DNA from: Henckelia pumila
Lineage: Eukaryota > Streptophyta > Magnoliopsida > Lamiales > Gesneriaceae
Assembly (NCBI RefSeq): GCF_033568475.1
Contig: NC_133123.1
Coordinates: forward strand, 4,588,001 to 4,652,000
Reading direction: 5' to 3'
DNA: 64,000 nucleotides
Shown here: positions 24,801-39,412 of the stretch, piece after piece
Layout of the letters: every line of letters begins with the position of its first letter
How positions within the stretch are numbered: the stretch's first letter is position 1
Made by a program: the position numbers and the translations under genes
The notes under the pieces: model-generated
Told to the model about the DNA's origin: nothing
What the model saw: only the letters and a program-made list of their open reading frames with translations
Database searches by the model: none

Positions 24801-25440
24801 TAAAAAAAAAACTTAATTTTCTAAACGAAATATTAAAGGAAAAGACGGATAAAATGAAGTGTTAATACGTGGACGCACGCAATTGAATTAAATATTAAAA
24901 AAATGGTATCATAAATCATTCAATGAATGACTCCACTTGGAAGTTGGACATGTCTCGCATAATCAGAAAGGAACAACAAGTATTATTAAGAAAATACAAT
25001 TTTGACATGGAAAATGTCATGGGTACAAATAAAGTTTACAAATTGCATTTAAAACTACAAAATTATTACTACAATTGATTTGAAAAAAATCTTTCAAAAA
25101 TGTGTTTAGGATAGTGTTGTAATTTTAAATTCACTTTGTAACTCAATGTGTAGGACTCATTGTACATGTATGACGTACCATGATCTTTTTGGCAATAAGA
25201 TTGGAAATAAGATTATATTACAAAGTACATTTAAAATTACAAAATTATCTTAAATATAATTTTGAAAGATTTTTTTTTTAAAACAATGTGGAGATAATTT
25301 TATAATTCCAAATCAACCACCAATAATAAATTACAAACAAACATAACCAAAGAAAGGGCACCCAATTTACTTTTTATAAATGAAATGAAATGAAATAAAA
25401 TAAAAAGACTGAAAATTTGGAAGACCTGCACACAAAGCAA
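21830..25440. other. Gene-free AT-rich stretch
   Basis: After the VQ gene's 3' end no further gene was recognised. The DNA is AT-rich with long A and T runs and a (GT)n tract near 22899-22915. One MITE lies at 25016-25174, and a decayed fragment of the same family is likely near 25195-25320. The segment 25375-25440 is probably the 3' UTR of the minus-strand early nodulin-like gene. Confidence 0.65.
25016..25174. mobile_element. MITE, same family as 20.1 kb
   Basis: The left arm (GTCATGGGTACAAAT, then TTTAAAACTACAA) is mirrored by the right arm (TTGTAATTTTAAA, then TTGTACATGTATGAC). The centre contains GATTTGAAAAAAATCTTTCA, nearly identical to that in the 20065-20229 copy. A degraded third fragment follows near 25195-25320. 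Confidence 0.6.
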
Positions 25441-26400
25441 TCAAGGTGAGATTACAAAGCCACCAAAGCTCAAACTCAACACAACCGAGACGACGCCCAC
25501 CACCAACCCAACTTCCGGACCGCAAGCAAACGAACGCGGAGGCGGTGGCGCGTTACCGCCCGCCGGAGTGCTCCCTGCTCCGGGAGCAGAGGTATTCGAC
25601 GTCGTCGTAGGTGTAGGTGGCGACAGGTTTGCCTCCGGCGATAAAGCCGAAGGTGGGGGGCCGGAGACTTGGTTCGCCGGCGAAGGTGCCTGATCTGGCG
25701 ATGCAGCAGGGGGAGGAGACGTCTCGGAAGACGGTGGAGATGATGGTGAGATGACTGGCGGAGATGATAATCCGTTTGGCGACGGCGCGGTGGCGGTTGG
25801 CGGGGGAGGGGGGCGGTTCCGTACGGCCAAGACGACGGTGAGTAGCTTCTGGCCTTTGTCGCAGTTCTCTTTGGTGCCGGTGATGAAGTAGAAAGGGCCG
25901 GATCGATCAAATTTGAAGACGGAGTTTCCATCGTCCATTTTCAGTATCGGATTCCCGCCGTTGCAGTTGTCGTAATCATCTTTGTTCACCACAAGCACAG
26001 AATCCGTTCCATTTTGATACCTGAAAACTGACATATACATTGAAAACCCAGAAAAGAATTAAGTACGCTCATAAAATAGTGTCTCCGAACTTTAAATATA
26101 AGTGATTATGTTTACAAATTTATATAGAAAAAATTCATAATCACTTATTTTTAGAGATTGTTCTAAATAATTATGTATATATATAACAACAGATTTCATG
26201 ATCATAAATTATAACTTACAGAGAGTGTCGTTAACACTAAATCTGTTCCTTCCAGCCCACTGGCTGTAGCTCTCAGAAGGGCTCAAAACCCAACCATCTT
26301 TTCCTCCCACAATGAATTGATAAGCTTGGGAGGATTGGCTAAGACAAGCAAAGATCACAGCAAGAGAAGAAAGAACAAAGATCAGATTATTATTCGCCAT
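25441..26400 (-). CDS. Early nodulin-like protein (ENODL), GPI-anchored phytocyanin
   Basis: ENODLs are cell-surface chimeric arabinogalactan proteins. Exons: 26220-26400 and 25441-26027, joined at phase 1 (DTL|FFRYQNGTDSV), giving 255 residues. A signal peptide occupies about 1-26, with cleavage predicted after SSQA. The plastocyanin-like domain spans about 27-126 (YQFIVGGKDGWV ... SYSQWAGRNRFSVNDTL ... YDNCNGGNP ... YFITGTKENCDKGQKL). Two Cys remain for a disulfide, but the His and Cys copper ligands of true phytocyanins are replaced (for example Asn before the second Cys). This is usual for ENODLs, so no copper binding is expected. A Pro/Ser/Ala-rich, AGP-like stretch of about 90 residues follows, then a hydrophobic C-terminal tail (VGLVVGVVSVVLSLSFGGF) typical of a GPI-attachment signal. 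The intron carries a small MITE. Confidence 0.92.
26075..26168. mobile_element. Tourist-like MITE in the ENODL intron
   Basis: The arms share AATAAGTGATTATG-type sequence (ATATAAGTGATTATG on the left, CATAATCACTTATTTTTAGA on the right) and are flanked by TAA-like target sites. The same inner motif occurs in the better preserved copy at 50949-51054. The element fills roughly half of the 192-bp intron. Confidence 0.55.
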
Positions 26401-26505
26401 ATATAGCTTGAAAAATCAATAAAAGCAGAATGGATTCTTAATTGGACTGAATGGAAAACTAAAGGAATGGGGGGAGGGATGGAGAATAAGGAAGAGGAAG
26501 TGGAC

Positions 26506-26558
26506 TTTTATAGACCCAGAGAATTTACCGTTGCATGCAGAGAGGAATTAAACACGTG
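26506..26558 (-). promoter_or_regulatory. ENODL TATA box and G-box
   Basis: On the minus strand TATAAAA (26506-26512) lies about 106 bp upstream of the ATG. A palindromic G-box CACGTG (26553-26558) lies about 40 bp further upstream. G-boxes bind bZIP and bHLH factors. The arrangement is a plausible core promoter, inferred from position only. Confidence 0.6.
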
Positions 26559-26587
26559 GCGCACACGCACAGACTAAACGGTAAGCA

Positions 26588-28025
26588 GAAATATGAACTG
26601 GAGAGTACCTGGCACTTGCATACTATGAACCGGAGAGGATCTCCATCATTTCCCAAATTAATTAATTTTTTTTTTTTACATATATAGGACATCTGAATTT
26701 GTTAAAAAGAAAAAAAAAATTATTGTAAATGTTTTCAAAATTCAATCTTCTTATCTAATATATAAAAATATTATTAACTTGATTTTTTTTTTTAAAAAAA
26801 AAAATTTAGATTTTATTTCAACCATCTGAACACGCAAATGAGCACGTGAGATTAATGCGATTGTTCTTCCATCTTAATATCTTGTGAGGTGGCGAGTTCA
26901 GTTTCGGACAAGCCTGACTATTCTGATGTACCACGTGACATGAATTAAATCGTCTTCAAATGTTGGATAATAATTTTGGTCATTTAAAAAAAAATATGAA
27001 AGGGTCAATTTTTCTTTTAAAAAATAATTGATCAAAGATTATTTTGCTACTTGACTCATCGTCTCGTTACTCCTTTGAAAAATGGTTCATTTTACGTACA
27101 CCATGCGCTTACAAAATTAGCCTCCCAAATATTGCAAGAGAAATTAAAGTATAATTTGATAATGCAAAAGCAAAAATATTGAACTGGAGAGCATCTGGCA
27201 CTTGAATGCATGATATGAACCCCATAGGATCTGGATAATTTCCAAATAAGTTTATTTACATATATTGATATATGTGTATGTCTGAATTTCTAAATTATTT
27301 TTTAATTAAAATCTGAATGTTTGAAAATTCGTTAGTTTTGAAAGGATGTGTAATAAGAAATTACTTAAAATTTTTAAATTATCAACAAAATAATCAAGGG
27401 AAAAATATGAATTCGAAGTATTTAGTAAATAAAACATGCATCATGGACTTATATTGAGAATTTAAAATTTATTAGTTCCCTACCTAAATATAAAAAAGGA
27501 AAAAATATAAGGAAAAAAAAAAAACTCTCTAACCGGTAGAAGATTTAATTTCTTTATAATTTCAAAACATTTTATATATAGATGTATAGAAACTAATTTT
27601 TAAGTAATTTGATTAAATATTATCTAAAATTACAATTATACCTTTGTTGATTTTTTTTATTTTCCTAAAACAATATTTTTGTAAGTCTTTCAATCATATC
27701 AATTATCATTATCTATATTGTTAAATTCAATCTTATCTATGTATATACATTCAATTTTAATATGATTATCTCTCTCTTATTAAAAAAAAAATCAAATCAT
27801 GTTTAAATAGCACGACCATGAATGATTCACGATGGATTGTTCCATCTTATGAGCTGGCGAGTTCATTTTCAGACAAGCCCGTTTAATCTGATGCGCCACG
27901 TGTTACGTTACGTGACATTAATGAATTTGTTTTAGAATAAAACAGTTCATTTTACAATGCGCCTACGAAATTAGCCTTTCAAAGATTACAAGACAAATTG
28001 AATTATATTTGTATTTGATTATGAA
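26588..28025. repeat. Degenerate tandem duplication upstream of ENODL
   Basis: Unit 1 (about 26588-27171) and unit 2 (about 27172-28025) share the same blocks in the same order. Block A has GAACTGGAGAG, CTGGCACTTG and TACATATAT then TCTGAATTT. Block B has GTTCxATCTTA, GGCGAGTTCA, GACAAGCC and CCACGTG. A final block has CATTTTAC, ATGCGC and AAATTAGCCT. Unit 2 is longer because of about 270 bp of extra AT-rich DNA around 27340-27810. Each unit carries a CCACGTG G-box-like site. The duplicated DNA begins about 190 bp upstream of the ENODL start codon. No coding content was seen. Confidence 0.7.
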
Positions 28026-28194
28026 AATGTTACTAAAAAACAATGGAAAAATAAGCAATAAAACTCGGAACTTTGAAAATTTTTACACATAAAAATGAGA
28101 AAATTTGCGTGGGAGGCAAATGATTTCTCCCCATCAACTAATTCCTAGCTTTTATCAAGTGTGCATAACTTGAAATTTGAAAGCAAAAGAAGGC

Positions 28195-28890
28195 GAATCG
28201 TCTAGACTTATAAACCACAAAACTAAGCCATCGACATGAAAAACAGGTACGCCAAATGCCGATGGAAGTAGAATGTTCCCAAGTTCGTCTCAGCCAGATG
28301 CTGCCACTAACATCTTCTTGCCAATCTCAATGCATTTTTTTCAAAAAATATCAAGTAATTTCAGAGCACATGTAAAGGCTTTATGGAGGTCAACTCAATC
28401 GACCTCATAGGATTCCTTGAATAAGATCACAAAGTTGCGAGGGGGTGTCATCGAGGCAAATGATAGTCACATTGTTGTATCCAAAAAATGTTCTCACATA
28501 TCGTGAACAAACGAGGGTTAAACGATGCAAAGTTCATTTGGTTCAACGAATTCTTGCCTGATTGCCTCGCAGAAGTACTGAGACTATAACGAATCATGTA
28601 GACCATGGATTCAGTTCTGTCGACACAAGACATATAGTTGGTTGGTCAGTAGGCATGAAATAGATTTTAACCCAGTTTGTTTACTTCATAATTTAGTCAA
28701 AACTGATTTCTATAATGATGAATAAAACTGCGGATTTTTGAATCCATGCCAAATCCTTCAATCCAAACTGATCTTAGAGAACTCACCAAATTGCCACCAA
28801 CGTTGTGATAATTCCAGAGTTTGGCCTCAATCCCGCAACAAAACAAGGCCCAATACTCCAGGCTGGATAAATTTGGAAAATAGAACAGGT
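28195..28890 (-). pseudogene. Decayed partial MATE transporter copy
   Basis: Segments on the minus strand match exons 3 to 7 of the intact MATE gene at 35455-38035, in the same order. They lie at about 28785-28875 (exon 3, CTGGAGTATTGGGC), 28560-28640 (exon 4), 28385-28510 (exon 5, ATTCAAGGAATCCTAT), 28245-28320 (exon 6, GGCAGCATCTGGC, GGGAACATTCTAC) and a trace of exon 7 near 28205-28240. Intron-like gaps remain between most of them, so this is a duplicated rather than a processed copy. It is broken: an in-frame TAG (28307-28309) stands where the intact gene has a Gly codon before Trp-Gln-His-Leu-Ala. Exon 5 keeps only its second half, the 3' part of exon 6 is missing, and exons 1 and 2 were not found. 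Confidence 0.8.
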
Positions 28891-29308
28891 AAAGCAAAGC
28901 ATAACATCAATCTCTTTCCCGTTTGTGCGTGAAACCTTGAGATTAAACAAGTGCACAACTCATAAATATCTGCTTTTTGCGTTGAAGAACACATTATTTA
29001 GGTCGATATGAGAGGGAAAAAAAGGAAAAGAAATAAAGGCTTGAGAGCTTTTACTTCAAAATATCCCATATGAGCATATGCAACTAACCAATATGTTAAT
29101 GTTGATTTTAGTATGTTGATAAGCATCTTAAAACCACAATTTTGAATCTTTGATGGTAATGGACTCGACTACGCTTGTCTGCGTGCTTGCACATGTGCAT
29201 GTGTCCGAGGGAAAAAAAAATGCAGGATGGGTTAAGATATAAAGACTTACTTCAGGAATTGCGCCAGGATCGGCCAATAATACTGCAGGGAACCCTTTCA
29301 TCTAGGAT
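28891..29308. other. Spacer between MATE pseudogene and METTL4-like gene
   Basis: No gene was seen. The part adjoining 29309 should include the 3' UTR of the minus-strand methyltransferase gene. The remainder lies upstream of the surviving pseudogene exons and shows no recognisable MATE exon 1 or 2. Confidence 0.5.
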
Positions 29309-33567
<4,259 letters not shown>

Positions 33568-35454
33568 ATTCACGGCGGCGTTTCGTCGTCGGGGAAATCC
33601 GGGGGCGAGTAGAGGAAAAAACTAAGAGGAAAGAAATGGGTTGGTGATGAACTCAAAAAAAGGCCCAAAATTGTCGATTAATAGGCCCAAATAAAATTGC
33701 CAGGGCCCACAAGTTATTTGGTAGCTCGCCCATAAAACTCTTCCAATGAGTTGCTGGTGTGGTTTTCCGCTTGAAAGTATTTTAGTCATTTAGATATCGA
33801 CCATTTTCACATATCGCAACTGTGCTCTAAATTCTAATTCAAAAACTTTATAATGAAATGATCAACGTTATTTTTATATATAAAAAATTAAATATATTTA
33901 AAATATATTTAACTATATAAAATATCTTTTCAAAAATAATTACATATCTAATCTCTTTAATAATGAGATTTAAAAAAATTTAAAAAAAAGTTATAGAAAA
34001 AACAAAAAAAATATTAACAAAATAAAATGATACAACAAAGACATAATTGTTAAAATCTTACTTTAATAATAATAATAATAACAACAACAAAAAGATGTCA
34101 ATTTACTAACACAATAATTTAAGGGTGGAATCGGGTCGGGACCCGTCCCGTAACCCCCTTACCCGATTTCCGTTCCGATATGAATTGAGATATTTTTTTT
34201 CTTCCGATCCCGCACCCGAGATGTGTCGGGACCCGAATGTTCGGGATCCCGTCGGGTCGGAAGAGGATAATCTCGAATAATATTTTTTTGAAAAAAATTT
34301 TAGAAAAAAATCAAATAATTTCTTAATACATTACAAATAAATTAAAATTTTTTTATATATAACCATTAAAAAACTAAAACATTTTTTTAGTACATTACAA
34401 ATAAACTAAAACAACTACTTGATTAATAAAAAAACATATAATTATTAATAACAATAAAAAAAACAAAATAAAAAATTATAACTCAATGTTAATATTAAAA
34501 AATATAAATATAAAAAAAATTATATGGTATATAATTATAAAACATTAATATTAAAACATAAAATTAAAAAAAATTAATTTTTTAATTAAAAAATATTATT
34601 AAAAAATATTGTTTTTATATTCGGGTCGGGTTGAGAATCCCGTTGGGAAGGGTTACCTATCCTGATCCCGATTCCGACATTGATCGGGTCGGGAAAAATT
34701 CGGGACGAAAAAAATTCGGGACGGAAACGGGTTGAGAATCGAGACGGGTCGAGATTTTTTAAAAATTTGCCACCCCTACAATAATCTACAAACAACCCTA
34801 ATTAAGTAAACCACATTAGACAAACATATGCGACAGACGATTCGAGAAACCGATAAATAAAATTAAAATTTGATAATCAACCAAATGTCCAATACTCATT
34901 TACTCCGAGAACTCCGGTATCCCAAAAGCCTTAATTAAACTTGTTCTCTGATTGATGAGACGAGGCAGCAGCCTTTTATTATAAACTTAGTGTATGGGCG
35001 CACACAACCTAATTCTAGTTAATTTGATTTATATTTAAATAGTAATAATATCATAGTTATAAAAATTATTGAAAAATTAAACTGCAATTTGAAATATCGA
35101 AAAACAAAAAACAAAAAGACAAAAGATAAAAACAAAAACAAAAAACTAAAGAAAGAACGGGAAGTGTAATCTATTACTGTTTAGTATGTGCGGCCTCGGA
35201 ATAATCTTATTCTTCACATGAATTAAGATACTGATATTTAATTGTCATATAGATTACATTAAACTCAAAATGAAGCTAAATAGTATTTAAAAAATGAGCT
35301 AAATAGAAATCACTTGAATACTTGATTGGGATTTGTTCAAAAAGACATTGGAGAAACATATAAATTGAAAACTGATTTTATTGGGTTGTTTCTCCGGTTA
35401 ATCTAACGGTACAAAACTTGAACAATGGCTTCACCAATATTGGAGGATAATAAA
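33568..35454. other. Intergenic stretch between two minus-strand genes
   Basis: This stretch includes the promoter side of the METTL4-like gene, a hAT-like element at 34119-34777 and the 3' flank of the MATE gene. The rest is AT-rich with A-rich runs near 34020-34100 and 35100-35150. No gene was recognised. Confidence 0.6.
34119..34777. mobile_element. Non-autonomous hAT-like element
   Basis: The ends are AAGGGTGGAATCGGGTCGGG and, at the right, the complement of AGGGGTGGCAAAT. An 8-bp target duplication ACAATAAT occurs at 34111-34118 and 34778-34785, the length typical of hAT elements. GC-rich ends built from CGGGTCGGG motifs enclose an A/T-rich core without a transposase. Confidence 0.75.
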
Positions 35455-38035
35455 TCATGCATGGGAGAGCTCTACTCTTGACCACTTTGAGAACTTCGAA
35501 AGCAGAAAAAGACCTATCATTTGGATTGATAAACCACAAACTAACCCGATCCATAATCCCTGTTTCCAAACAAAACAAAGAAGATTCAATCAAAAAAATA
35601 ATATAATATATCGTTTGACTCGTGGGATGTGACGATGAAGGATGCATTATATTGAGGTGATAAATCGATATGCGCAAGTTTACCTTAGCATATAGCTTAA
35701 ACTTGAAACCGAGTAGAGCAGCAATAGGCATGCCAATGCAGTAGAACGTTCCCAAGTTAATGAACACTGCCAAATGCTGCCAACCACATCCTCTTGCTAC
35801 TCCTGTAAATTTAGTGTAATTTTAGAAATAGCATCAAACATTTAAGGTAATCATCAAGAAACATGCAAACTTTTGGGGAGCAAACCAACCTGATAAGATT
35901 CCTTGAATAAAATCGAACGTAACAGATGCGATGAGTAGGGGTGTCATCGCAGCAAATGCATCGATAATCACATGGCTGTTACTAAAGGAACTAGCCCACA
36001 AATTATGTCCGAAAAACAGGGCTAAAACAACACAAACTACAACGAGAACAGCTAGTTTAAGAGTGACAACCATGGCATGTCTGGCTCGATCAGGATTTTC
36101 AGCTCCTAACTCGTTAGATACCCTCGTGCTGCAAGGACATATGGCAAGAATTACCGGATGATTAAATCGGAAGGAGATGATGGAGGAATAAGAAAGGTTA
36201 GTTGATTTTTAGTGTAATTACCTTGCTGCAGCACTGAGGCCATAAGCAACCATAAACAAGATGGCTTCTGTATTTACACTGCATAAATATTACAGGGAGA
36301 TACTTAGACAGTAGACATGAAAAACGCGTTTTAAACTTATTGGAATTTTCAAAATCCATTGTATAATCTTTGGATCAAGACAGTTAAAGAGAAAGACAGA
36401 AGCCGAAAACTCACCACATTGCAATCAGTGAAGTGGAAATTTCAGAGTTTGGCATCAATCCAGCCAGCAAAACTAGAATCTCAAATGCCCAATACTCCAG
36501 ACTGATACAGATCAGACGAATAAAAAAAATTTGTTCCATTCAAATTTCAATCCGTCAATCACATATCATATAAAAACATGAACTTATAAGAATTACTAAC
36601 CAAACCATGGCTGCAGAAGGCAGAGCAATCTTAAAGTTCGTAAAGACATGACTAAAAGACTCGCGGGTAAAACCTTCCCACGTTTTCTCAAATTTCTTCG
36701 CCTTGAGCACATATAAACTCAACATAAGTACTGAAATCCACAACGAAATGGAAGCTGCTACGGGAGCTCCCCTAAATCCTAGTGTAGTCCAGTTAACCAA
36801 AACATAGACAATTCCAAAATGGAGGGCCAAAGGGACCAACGAGCACACGACGAGCGGCATTACCACGCACTGTGTCTGAAGAAATCTCAAAAGATTCTGC
36901 AACAATCCATAAGCAAAAAGCCCGGGAATGAGATACTTCAGATACAGACCGGCTTGGTCTGCTATTTGAGCATCTTGGTGCAGGAAAATCAATACGCTAT
37001 CAGAAAACCACCACAGAATGGATACTGCAATTGTGAAGACGACGGTTATAATGCAGGATGCTTGTAGATATACACCAAGCATCCCATACAATTTTGCACC
37101 GTATCCTTGTCCGCATAATGTCTCGAGGGCACCACTCAAGCCAACCTAGAGCAAGAAGCAAAAAATTAATGTGGTCGCCATGTGAATCAATTGAAGAATG
37201 GAGCAATATTTCGTCTGATAGTAGGTTTAGGTCAATCCTTCTCTTTACTTTATGTTTTGCATATTTCCCAGATGTTTCAAGAAAAACAAGTTAAAAATGT
37301 TACCTTTTTGAGGTTAACCTAAGGACACAACACATTCTAAAATCAATTTTCTAGAGAAAAAGACAACCAATTAAAGCAGTAAAGTTGTCTAAAAAACTCA
37401 GCGTGCTGTTTTCCGAAAACCCTTTTAGCATCGGTGAATATTAATTTGGCGAATATTAAATTTTCCTTACATCATAGAACAAGGACCAGAATACAGATAA
37501 AGATGAATAAATGTTAACATAGCAATCAATTCTCATCCTTATCTCAATTTGAGGATCGATCCAACTCCCACCATCATTGCTGTCATTTATACCCAAAGAA
37601 AGCATAATCCACAGTAACAAGAAACAAGTTCCCAAGTAAAGAAACTTGTGATTTGGTTAAAAATCACTTCTCGGTTCAAGATCATATGCTCTAACTAATG
37701 TTATATGCTTAACCCACATCACACGAATCCATCAACAAATTCTTTAATCTCAGGATAGAAAAAAGAATTACCATGAGAGCGTAACCAGTGACAGCAGCCC
37801 AAGAATTGGCCAGATTGGAGCCGGCGAGCTCGAGTTCTCCGAGGTGGCCGGCGAACATAACAGAGACCAGTGGAATGAAGTAGTAAGAAACATTAGTGAG
37901 TATCATGGGCAGTGCGAAAAGAATCTGATCTTTAGCCTCCTCCACATCTATAACCTTGCTCAGCCATCCACCCGCCGCTTTCCTCTCCAGCAGCGGAGTC
38001 GCCGCCGCCGCGTCTGCGCCGTAGTTAGATGACAT
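35455..38035 (-). CDS. MATE/DETOXIFICATION efflux transporter
   Basis: Plant MATE proteins are H+-coupled antiporters that export or sequester metabolites and xenobiotics at the plasma membrane or tonoplast. Exons: 37772-38035, 36601-37145, 36415-36501, 36222-36278, 35890-36128, 35684-35802, 35455-35559. All are GT-AG with matching phase, giving 471 residues, the usual length for 12 transmembrane helices. Family blocks are [15 protein letters not shown] in exon 1, [13 protein letters not shown] opening exon 2, [20 protein letters not shown] across exons 2 and 3, [34 protein letters not shown], and [19 protein letters not shown]. The seven-exon layout is that of the DTX1-19 group. The substrate cannot be read from sequence. 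A decayed partial copy lies at 28195-28890, with the METTL4-like gene between them. The start is the ATG opening [16 protein letters not shown]. Confidence 0.93.
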
Positions 38036-39412
38036 CTTCACCTAACCAAAGCTATGGCAGTAGCTCCAGTACTCCTCCACCCCTACTCTGCTACTTGGTC
38101 ATATATGTGGGCAATGAAATCCTGGTGGGAAGAGCGAGTCTCGTAATCCAACGTGAATCCCGAACTTTTGTCTTCTTGTAAATAAAAATATAAATGGGAT
38201 ACCAACAGCCACGTTTCTTCCAAGAATTTAGACCACTTCCATGTTTTATCGATTCAAGTTCAACCCCAACCTACCAAACAACCAGTCCATAAGTCAATGT
38301 TACTATTTCTTTCTTTCTTTTTTCTTTTCTTTTTTTTTTTAAGGAACTAACATTTTATTTGCTTTTCACGTTATTATTATTTATTTATTTATTTATTTTC
38401 CGACAAAAATATAATTTGGATTTATATTGTATCATTATTTATCCAAGTTAAGCCGCAAATTATGACCACGTTATTTGGGAAAGAGAGTTTGCGTGTGGTA
38501 ATTGAGACATTGAGATTTAATGATTTGTATAATGGGAAAAATAAAATAAAATTAACCAGGCGTTGAACTAACGAAAATTCATTTGGTTAGGTGCAATAAT
38601 TGGATTTCATAGTTGTAAGTAAATGATCATGCACGATATAAATTCATTAGATTAGTTGCAATTGGCGACATCCTTGGACAAAAGGTGTGAGAAACATATG
38701 TTGAAATTAATCAATTATTAGGAGTGATCTGATCATTGACTTGGGAGAAGTTTGCATCTTTCAGAACAATAAGATCGCAATTAGACAATATGGAATTGCA
38801 TGTTCATGATTTATAATTCATACGACATTAAAGTAAAAAATATATATATTATAAATTTTTTTATTTGAGGTTCAAATATAACAAACTTATCTCTGAATTT
38901 TTTTTAAGGGGAAAAAAAGGTAAAAAAAAAAAAAATGACACTAGTACCATGCTGACAAATTTTATTTAAATGCTAGCCAACGGAACACATACATCTAATA
39001 TTATAAAATATACTTATGTTTTACTTTAATTAATAAAAGTAGATATATTTTAAATATATATTCAATTAAAGTTAAGATTATAAAAGTAAATTTAATTTGG
39101 TATAATCAACCCGATCAAACCCATTTTTAGAGTCAAGGCTCCAGTGCATAATTGATTGACATAACTTGTTTTTCCACACTTCTTCTCTCAGGTATTTTAT
39201 TGTATGAATGAATAATATATTAGCCCATTTTGCATCATCTGCAACAAATCCGGCCACTTTTTATGTACAAATTCTCTCCATCGTTGATTTGGGTCGTGTT
39301 TCGGAGAAATATTAAGAAACATTTTTCAGTTTTTTTTTTCATAATTTTATAGAGTAAAAACTGATTATAAGTGCTTCCTAAAAACTCTCACAATAATTTG
39401 ATATAATAAAAA
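38036..39412. other. Intergenic stretch upstream of the MATE gene
   Basis: This stretch contains the presumed MATE promoter, pyrimidine-rich tracts near 38310-38345, an ATTT repeat near 38380-38400 and otherwise AT-rich DNA with no recognisable gene. It ends at the LTR retrotransposon, whose 5-bp target site is the AAAAA at 39408-39412. Confidence 0.6.
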
